Shown here: piece after piece, positions 1 through 5,293 of the stretch
Position numbering within the stretch: the first letter of the stretch is position 1
Layout of the letters: each line of letters opens with the position of its first letter
Assembly (NCBI GenBank): GCA_028097945.1
Contig: JAOHFJ010000025.1
Coordinates: 1-6,511, forward strand
DNA: 6,511 nt
Source of the DNA: Candidatus Pelagibacter sp.
GTDB taxonomy: Bacteria > Pseudomonadota > Alphaproteobacteria > Pelagibacterales > Pelagibacteraceae
Reading direction: 5' to 3'
The notes under the pieces: model-generated
What the model was told of the DNA's origin: nothing
The model's database searches: none
What the model saw: the letters and a program-made list of their open reading frames with translations, nothing else
Made by a program: the position numbers and the translations under genes

Positions 1-92
1 ACATATAAAATTTTTACTTCTTTATGTTTGTTTAAATTTTCAGCATGCATTTGACCAATTCTACCAAATCCAAAAAGAGCTACGTTAATCAT
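1..92 (-). CDS. iolG: Inositol 2-dehydrogenase-like protein, Gfo/Idh/MocA family (N-terminal fragment)
   Basis: This is the first 30 codons of a minus-strand gene that runs off the left edge. The ATG lies at 92-90 and the fragment begins MINVALFGFGRIGQMHAENL. It shows a beta strand followed by the glycine-rich loop GFGRIG (about residues 8-13), the NAD(P)-binding Rossmann signature, and then the 'xMHAENL' helix start typical of Gfo/Idh/MocA oxidoreductases. Inositol 2-dehydrogenases of this family oxidise myo-inositol to 2-keto-myo-inositol with NAD+ in the cytoplasm. The fragment alone only proves the superfamily. The inositol assignment rests on the divergent neighbour, a clear inosose dehydratase that would use the product. 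Other sugar or inositol-isomer dehydrogenases of the same family remain possible. The catalytic Lys and His motifs lie outside the window. Confidence 0.72.
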   Translation of the reverse strand, partial: MINVALFGFGRIGQMHAENLNKHKEVKILY

Positions 93-147
93 AATGTTTT
101 GAATAAACTATTTTTTTATAATATAAACTTAATACTTTAATAAAATT
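93..147. promoter_or_regulatory. Divergent iolG/iolE intergenic promoter region
   Basis: These 55 almost purely A/T bases separate two divergent start codons, so both promoters and any regulator site must fit here or extend into the coding regions. For iolE I see TTGAAT at 99-104, a 17-base spacer and TATAAA at 122-127, which would start transcription about 14 bases before the ATG. A perfect TATAAT at 117-122 is also present but has no -35 at normal spacing. On the minus strand there are several TATATT/TATTAT-like hexamers but no good -35. No Shine-Dalgarno sequence precedes either start. I see no clear operator palindrome beyond the A/T-rich core. Confidence 0.45.
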
Positions 148-1047
148 ATGTCTATAAAATTAGGTATAGCACCGATAGCATGGAGCAATGACGACATGCC
201 AGAACTAGGCGGAGAAACTACTTTAGAACAATGCTTAGCCGAAGCTAGCAAAGCTGGTTTTACCGGAATAGAGTCTGGTGGTAAATTTCCGCAAAATTCT
301 AAAGAACTGTTGCCGAAACTAAAAAAAGAAAATTTGAAATTATGCTCTGGTTGGTATGGAGCTCAACTTTTAAAAAACACTCCTAATGATGAATTTAAAT
401 TAATGCGTCAACAATTAAACCTTTTTAAAGAATGTAAAGCACCTTGTATGGTTTTTGCAGAAGTAACAAACTCTATACAGGGAGATCCTAAAATACCTTT
501 GTCAAAAAGACCTAAACTATCAGAAGATGATTGGAAGTTATTAATTACTAGAATAAATGAAATAAGCAAAATGATGCTAGACGAAGGAATGCCTCTTGCA
601 TACCACCATCATATGGGAACTGTTATTGAGACAGAAAATGAAACAAAGAGATTAATTGAAAATACAAATGATAGTGTAAAACTTTTAATTGATACTGGAC
701 ACATGTTATTTGCTCAAGGTAATTCAATAAAATTAGCAGAAGATTTTAGTGAAAGATTAATTCATGTTCATTGCAAAGATATACGTAAAGAAGTTTTAGA
801 AAAATCTTTAAAAAACGATAGCACTTTCAGACAGGCGTTTTTAGATGGTGCATTCACAGTTCCTGGAGATGGATGTATAGATTATAAACCTTTTTTAAAA
901 GTTTTAAATAGAAACAATTATAAAGGGTGGTTAGTTGTAGAAGCAGAACAGGATCCATTGAAGGCAAATCCGTTTGAGTATGCTAAGATTGGTTTTAATT
1001 ATTTAAGTAAAACAGCTAAAGAATGTGGTTTCGAAATAATTAATTAA
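148..1047 (+). CDS. iolE: Inosose dehydratase (2-keto-myo-inositol dehydratase)
   Basis: This complete 299-residue protein matches the usual IolE length and starts MSIKLGIAPIAWSNDDMPEL, a typical IolE opening. It belongs to the xylose isomerase-like TIM-barrel superfamily. Family hallmarks are YHHHMGT (152-158), LLIDTGH (179-185), HVHCKDIR (206-213), VPGDG (238-242) and VVEAEQDP (263-270); the His, Asp and Glu residues of these motifs form the metal-dependent active site. The enzyme (EC 4.2.1.44) removes water from 2-keto-myo-inositol to give a diketone, the second step of myo-inositol breakdown in the cytoplasm. It is divergent from a gene that looks like the first-step dehydrogenase. No Shine-Dalgarno sequence precedes the ATG, but the N-terminus aligns well with the family. 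Its stop codon directly abuts the stop of the convergent pilin-like gene. Confidence 0.93.
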   Translation: MSIKLGIAPIAWSNDDMPELGGETTLEQCLAEASKAGFTGIESGGKFPQNSKELLPKLKKENLKLCSGWYGAQLLKNTPNDEFKLMRQQLNLFKECKAPCMVFAEVTNSIQGDPKIPLSKRPKLSEDDWKLLITRINEISKMMLDEGMPLAYHHHMGTVIETENETKRLIENTNDSVKLLIDTGHMLFAQGNSIKLAEDFSERLIHVHCKDIRKEVLEKSLKNDSTFRQAFLDGAFTVPGDGCIDYKPFLKVLNRNNYKGWLVVEAEQDPLKANPFEYAKIGFNYLSKTAKECGFEIIN

Positions 1048-1557
1048 TTAACGATAGGCAGAAATAAGTTCATTGTTACCAGCTGCTACACAAGGAGATT
1101 TTATGCAAGTTCCAATTACCCATTCTGATCCTGCTTCTGACTCAAAATTACTTTCAGATACAAATATAATACCTTTATCAGTTGATTGACCTGCCTTACC
1201 TTCAGCTTGAATTCTGGGGTCTTGTGAAGTTTGAATTAAGGGTTTTTCAATTTTATACGGATTCTTTAATTTAAAGTTATCAAGAATATATTTTACTATA
1301 TTTGAAGAAGTCCAGGTAATTTTACAGTCCTCTCCCCAAGCAGTTTTGCTATTTTCGTTAGAGCTGCATTTATTTACTTCATTATTAATAAATTCAACAA
1401 TTATTTTGTGATTTGATTTTATATCATTTGCTTTTTGGACGACAGCTGAACGTGTTGATACAGTCCAAACAAGCATTATTACTACATATGTTAATGAAAT
1501 TATTACTAAAAATTCAAGTGGACCAAAATTTTTTAATTTTCTACTTAGATTTGTCAT
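1048..1557 (-). CDS. Type IV pilin-like membrane-anchored protein, function unknown
   Basis: This 169-residue protein has a short basic leader (R6, K7, K9), one hydrophobic helix (about 14-31) and a polar C-terminal domain. The N-terminus lines up with type IV pilins and pseudopilins: Phe11 would be +1 and Glu15 the +5 glutamate, followed by the hydrophobic stretch and an amphipathic helix (about 35-62). However, residue -1 is Asn10 rather than the usual Gly, and Gly12 sits at +2. Four cysteines (64, 78, 151, 156) could form two disulfides; the C-terminal CIKSPC resembles a small pilin disulfide loop. If exported, it would be inserted in the inner membrane with the C-terminal domain in the periplasm or on a filament. 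It is the last gene of the minus-strand train, and its ATG overlaps the preceding stop by 4 bases (ATGA), so translation may be coupled. I do not recognise a specific gene; a non-pilin bitopic membrane protein is an alternative. Confidence 0.6.
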   Translation of the reverse strand: MTNLSRKLKNFGPLEFLVIISLTYVVIMLVWTVSTRSAVVQKANDIKSNHKIIVEFINNEVNKCSSNENSKTAWGEDCKITWTSSNIVKYILDNFKLKNPYKIEKPLIQTSQDPRIQAEGKAGQSTDKGIIFVSESNFESEAGSEWVIGTCIKSPCVAAGNNELISAYR

Positions 1558-2510
1558 ATTTTAACAATCATAGATTTATCTATTGAATTTTCAAAAAAAT
1601 CAATAATATTTTTTGTAGTTTCAATAGCCATTCTTGATTTACATTCGTTTGTAAATGTCGCCGAATGAGGGCTTAGTAAAACTTTATTATTTTTAATTAA
1701 AGGATTATTTTTATCGATCGGTTCTTTTTCAAAAACATCTAAACCTGCTCCAAATATTAGATTATCTTTCAAAGCCTTATCTAAATCAATTTCATTTATT
1801 ATCCCGCCTCTTGATGTATTAATAATTATTGCATTTTTTTTCATGGATTTAATTTTATCGTAATTAATCATACCTTTTGTTTTTTCAGTTAAAGGAATAT
1901 GTAAAGAAAAATAATCACAACTTTGTAAACTTTTATCTAAATTATCAACTTTATTTCCCCCGTATTCATTAATTATATCAGTTGATACAAATGGATCAAA
2001 AACATTTACTTTCATATCAAAACCTAAGCACCTTTTAATTAAACTTTTACCAATACGACCAAAACCAACAATAAGCATTTCTTTTCTAAATAATTCTATT
2101 GTTTCTATATTTGATGCATTTTTTTTAAAATTTCCCAATCTTACCTCATTATCATACTGATTATTGCTTTTAGATATTGATAGCATCATGTAGATCACAT
2201 GCTCTGCTACGGCTACTGCATTAGCTGTTGCTGTAATTAATAACGAAATATTGTTTTTTTTTATATATGAGAGGTCTACATTGTCATAACCTACGCCATG
2301 TCTTGAAATAACTTTTAGTTTAGGACAGTGTTTAAGAATATTTTCATTAAGTTTAGATACTCTTAAGGTACATCCATCAAAATCTGGAAGTTTTTTTATT
2401 AAATTATCCTCTGAAACATCAGTAATTAATTCATACTCGTAATCTGAATTTTTTTCTAAAAGTTCTAACCCGTCTTTGTGAATTTGTTCTATTACAGCGA
2501 TTTTTTTCAT
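1554..2510 (-). CDS. D-2-hydroxyacid dehydrogenase (phosphoglycerate dehydrogenase-like, short form)
   Basis: This complete 318-residue NAD-dependent oxidoreductase has the D-isomer 2-hydroxyacid dehydrogenase fold. The substrate-domain signature SRHGVGYDNVD is at 69-79. The Rossmann loop GFGRIG is at 149-154, with an acidic residue, Asp172, at the end of the next strand, favouring NAD over NADP. The catalytic set is complete: Arg234 in NTSRGGIINE, Glu263 in FEKEP and His282 in SPHSA. It ends after the catalytic core and lacks the C-terminal ACT domain of full-length SerA. It reduces a 2-keto acid or oxidises the D-hydroxy acid; phosphoglycerate, glyoxylate/hydroxypyruvate or another substrate cannot be decided from sequence. 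The ATG lies only 7 bases after the tRNA CCA end, leaving no room for a promoter or ribosome binding site of its own. The start fits the family (MKKIAVIEQIH). It overlaps the pilin-like gene by 4 bases. Confidence 0.88.
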   Translation of the reverse strand: MKKIAVIEQIHKDGLELLEKNSDYEYELITDVSEDNLIKKLPDFDGCTLRVSKLNENILKHCPKLKVISRHGVGYDNVDLSYIKKNNISLLITATANAVAVAEHVIYMMLSISKSNNQYDNEVRLGNFKKNASNIETIELFRKEMLIVGFGRIGKSLIKRCLGFDMKVNVFDPFVSTDIINEYGGNKVDNLDKSLQSCDYFSLHIPLTEKTKGMINYDKIKSMKKNAIIINTSRGGIINEIDLDKALKDNLIFGAGLDVFEKEPIDKNNPLIKNNKVLLSPHSATFTNECKSRMAIETTKNIIDFFENSIDKSMIVKI

Positions 2511-2517
2511 AAATTGT

Positions 2518-2592
2518 TGGCGGTCCCAAGGGGAATCGAACCCCTCTTTGTTGGATGAAAACCAACTGTCCTAACCGATAGACGATGGGACC
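2518..2592 (-). tRNA. tRNA-Glu (anticodon UUC), CCA encoded
   Basis: The minus strand folds into a full cloverleaf of 75 bases including CCA. The acceptor stem GGTCCCA pairs with TGGGACC (7 pairs). The D stem is GTCT/GGAC, the anticodon stem GTTGG/CCAAC with loop TTTTCAT, and the T stem AGGGG/CCCCT with loop TTCGATT. The anticodon TTC (2559-2557) reads GAA and GAG. The discriminator is G and the 3' CCA (2520-2518) is encoded in the DNA. The first 22 bases overlap the 3' end of recJ on the same strand, and the next protein gene begins 7 bases downstream. The tRNA therefore appears to be cut out of a protein-coding transcript, unless a promoter is hidden inside recJ. Confidence 0.97.
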
Positions 2593-4355
2593 GTATTTTT
2601 GAAAGTCTTATTAACAGAAATATCGTCGATAATAAACTCTACATTTGATTGCCCTTTCCACTCATTTAGGGATAATTTACCTGCAATATTAAATGATTTA
2701 TTATTTTTTTTAAGAAGATAGCTTCCTAAGTCCTTATCTGTCGCATTAAAAGCTATGGATTTAATAACAGAACCATCTTTACCAAGTAAAACTGACTTTA
2801 TATGTTTGTCACCAACAATTTTTCCATTAACTGTTTTTAAGTCTTCGATTATAAATCTTGGTTCTGGATTTCCAGAACCAAATGGAGATAGTAAATCTAC
2901 TTTGTTATAAAAATCTAAATTAACCGCAGATGGCGAAATAATACTATCTAGAAATAATGGTTTGTCACTTTTCAAATCCTCATTAATCCCTCTAAATTTT
3001 TTAAAAACAAATTGTTTAAATTTATTTATATTTTCAATTTTTATAGAGAAACCCCCTGCCATTTTGTGACCTCCTCCTTTTAATAATATCTTTTCTTGTG
3101 TTGCTGAAATTATAACTGATCCGATATCAAAACCTACAATTGATCTTGCAGAAGCTTTTCCCTCATCTCCATTTAATGAAATTATGATAACTGGTTTATT
3201 AAATTTATCTTTTAATCGAGCTGCAACTATACCAATTACTCCTTCATGCCAATTTTTACCACTTAAAACTAATACAGGATCACTTGTATGTTTTTTTGTT
3301 TCATTTAATATTTTTTGTAAAAGATCTTTCTCTAACATTTGTCTCTCTTTATTATATTGATCTAACTCTAAAGCTAACTTAAAAGAGTATTTAGGATCTT
3401 TATTTAATAATAAGTTAGCGCCATGAGAACATTTTCCCACTCTTCCTCCGGCATTAATTCTTGGTCCGATTAAGTATCCAAGGTGATAAATAGAAGGATT
3501 TGCCTCAATTTTGCAAATATCTATCAAAGTTTTCAGTCCTAAATTTTTTTTTGTCTTAATTATTTTTAGACCCTGTTTTACAATAGCTCTATTTAATCCT
3601 ACTAAAGGAACTACGTCGCATACTGTTCCTAAAGAGACTAAATCAAGACAATTAATAAGATTAGGTTCAGTGATATTTTTTTTTTCAAACCAGCCATTTG
3701 ATCTCAATTTTCTATTTATTGAAACTAAAAACATAAAAGACACACCAGCTGCACACAAGTATTGTAAGTTAGATTTATCATCTAAACGATTAGGATTAAC
3801 TATTGAAAATGCACTAGGTAAATTTATTTCAGACTGGTGGTGATCAAGTACTATTACATCTATTTTTTTTTCTTTTGCAAAATTTATTGCCTCATAAGAA
3901 AGCGTACCACAATCTACTGTAAAAATAATTTTCACTTTTTTATCTATAAGCTCTTGAAATCCATTAACAGATGGGCCATACCCCTCCTTTTTACGATCTG
4001 GTATATAAATTTCATAATCTAAATTTAATTCAGAAAAATAATTACCTAATAAAGCTGTAGAAGTAGCTCCATCCACATCATAATCACCAAATATTCCTAT
4101 TTTTTCATTATTTAAAATTGCCCTGCAAGTTCTTGATGTAGTTTTTTCCATATCTTTCAAAATATTTGGGTTAGGTAAAAAGTTTTTTATTGATGGGCTT
4201 AAAAAGGATTTAATCTCATCTCTTTTGATATTTCTGATGCTTAAAAGTTTTGAAGTTATTTCGTCTAAAAAAAAATTGTCTTTTATAAATGTAAGCTCTT
4301 CTTGATTATATTTTTTTAATATCCATTTTTTACCACTTAATGAAAGTGAACTCAT
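2571..4355 (-). CDS. recJ: Single-stranded-DNA-specific exonuclease RecJ
   Basis: This complete 594-residue protein is close to the usual RecJ length (about 570-600). It is a 5'-3' single-strand DNA exonuclease of the DHH phosphoesterase family, acting in recombination, mismatch and base-excision repair in the cytoplasm. Visible motifs in order are DYDVDG (91-96), the Asp of TVDCG (146-150), DHH (171-173), CDVVP (246-250), GPRINAGGR (297-305), HEGVIGI (370-376), SARS (402-405) and the DHHA1 glycine motif GGGHKMAGG (427-435). A C-terminal OB-like domain follows, containing FGSGNPEP (492-499). Metal-binding residues are intact. The ATG overlaps the glpX stop by 4 bases (ATGA). The last residues, VPSSIG, and the TAG stop are encoded inside the tRNA-Glu gene. 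Several A9-A10 runs occur in the coding strand. The hom-glpX-recJ order is conserved in alphaproteobacteria, which supports the assignment. Confidence 0.96.
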   Translation of the reverse strand: MSSLSLSGKKWILKKYNQEELTFIKDNFFLDEITSKLLSIRNIKRDEIKSFLSPSIKNFLPNPNILKDMEKTTSRTCRAILNNEKIGIFGDYDVDGATSTALLGNYFSELNLDYEIYIPDRKKEGYGPSVNGFQELIDKKVKIIFTVDCGTLSYEAINFAKEKKIDVIVLDHHQSEINLPSAFSIVNPNRLDDKSNLQYLCAAGVSFMFLVSINRKLRSNGWFEKKNITEPNLINCLDLVSLGTVCDVVPLVGLNRAIVKQGLKIIKTKKNLGLKTLIDICKIEANPSIYHLGYLIGPRINAGGRVGKCSHGANLLLNKDPKYSFKLALELDQYNKERQMLEKDLLQKILNETKKHTSDPVLVLSGKNWHEGVIGIVAARLKDKFNKPVIIISLNGDEGKASARSIVGFDIGSVIISATQEKILLKGGGHKMAGGFSIKIENINKFKQFVFKKFRGINEDLKSDKPLFLDSIISPSAVNLDFYNKVDLLSPFGSGNPEPRFIIEDLKTVNGKIVGDKHIKSVLLGKDGSVIKSIAFNATDKDLGSYLLKKNNKSFNIAGKLSLNEWKGQSNVEFIIDDISVNKTFKNTVPSSIG

Positions 4356-5293
4356 TTATTATAAATATTTGTGTATTTTTTTATCAGTTTTTGACTTTTA
4401 TGAAGTGCAAATGTATTTACTTCGAACTCATTACCTAAATCTTTAACTCCATTAGCTAAATCTCCAGATGTAACTCCTGTAGCACAGAAAATTACATCTC
4501 CTTTGACCATATCATCAATATTATATTTTTTATTAAAATCTGTTATTCCAAGTTTTTTTGCTCTTACCTTTTCTTCTTCGTCTAATATTAATCTGCCTTG
4601 AATTTGACCACCATAACAAGAAAGAGCTGCTGCAACCACAACACCTTCTGGCGCACCACCCGTACTGTAATAAATATCATTTTTAGGTTCATCTCCAATT
4701 ACACTCAAAGCACCTGCTATATCACCATCTGTTATATAATTAATCTTTACATTCAACGCATTTAATTCTTTTACTATGTGATCATGTCTTGGTCTTTTGA
4801 GCACACATGCTTTTAAGTCTGCTATTTGCTTTTTTTTTGCTTCGGCTAAAAGTCGAATATTTTTTGTAACGCCATTATCTATATCCATCAAATTTTTAGG
4901 AAGATTTGTTCCTATAACAATTTTTTCCATGTATGTGTCTGGAGCTGATAATAATCCACCTTTTTCAGATATTGCCAAAACAGAAAAAGCATTTGGTTCA
5001 CCTCTTGCAGTAAATTTAGTTCCTTCAAGAGGATCTACTGCAATATCAAATTTTGGTCCATTAAGAGTACCAAGTTTCTCACCTATGTATAGCATGGGGG
5101 CTTCATCCATTTCACCTTCTCCGATGACAACTGTTCCTTCCATATTAATTTTGTTTAACTCTCTTCTCATTGGGTCGACTGCTCCTTTATCTGCAGCAAT
5201 TTTATCGTTTTTACCGATATGTTTTGATGCTCCAATTGCAGCTTTTTCAGTAACTTTTGTGAATAAATTTAAAAATTTTTTATCAATCGACAT
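4352..5293 (-). CDS. glpX: Fructose-1,6-bisphosphatase class II (GlpX type)
   Basis: This complete 313-residue protein converts fructose 1,6-bisphosphate to fructose 6-phosphate for gluconeogenesis in the cytoplasm. Some members also act on sedoheptulose 1,7-bisphosphate. Family landmarks are AADKGAVDPMR (33-43), GEGEMDEAPML (58-68), the metal- and phosphate-binding DPLEGT (87-92), APDTYMEK (117-124), RPRHD (167-171), TDGDIAGAL (188-196) and GGAPEG (212-217). By alignment with E. coli GlpX, the metal and catalytic acids would be Asp35, Glu59, Asp87, Glu90 and Glu216, all present. Its start shares one base with the hom stop (TAATG) and its stop overlaps the recJ start (ATGA), so it sits in a tightly coupled operon. 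No Shine-Dalgarno sequence is visible. A plus-strand open frame over 4797-5306 is a shadow of this gene. Confidence 0.96.
   Translation of the reverse strand: MSIDKKFLNLFTKVTEKAAIGASKHIGKNDKIAADKGAVDPMRRELNKINMEGTVVIGEGEMDEAPMLYIGEKLGTLNGPKFDIAVDPLEGTKFTARGEPNAFSVLAISEKGGLLSAPDTYMEKIVIGTNLPKNLMDIDNGVTKNIRLLAEAKKKQIADLKACVLKRPRHDHIVKELNALNVKINYITDGDIAGALSVIGDEPKNDIYYSTGGAPEGVVVAAALSCYGGQIQGRLILDEEEKVRAKKLGITDFNKKYNIDDMVKGDVIFCATGVTSGDLANGVKDLGNEFEVNTFALHKSQKLIKKYTNIYNK

Noticed and set aside
117..122. Perfect TATAAT as the iolE -10 box
   Set aside because: The nearest TTGA-type hexamer is only 12 bases upstream. TATAAA at 122-127 with a 17-base spacer fits better, so TATAAT was kept only as an alternative.
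2593..2660. Possible tRNA-Glu promoter inside the recJ 3' end
   Set aside because: A TATTAT-like hexamer occurs on the minus strand, but no -35 lies at normal spacing. In such A/T-rich DNA this is expected by chance.
3511..3843. Plus-strand open frame of 110 codons
   Set aside because: It lies wholly antisense to conserved RecJ motifs and its product has no recognisable domain. It is a shadow of recJ.
3837..4022. Plus-strand open frame of 61 codons rich in Phe, Ile and Tyr
   Set aside because: It is antisense to the recJ DHH region, and its apparent hydrophobicity comes from poly-T runs that encode Lys on the real strand.
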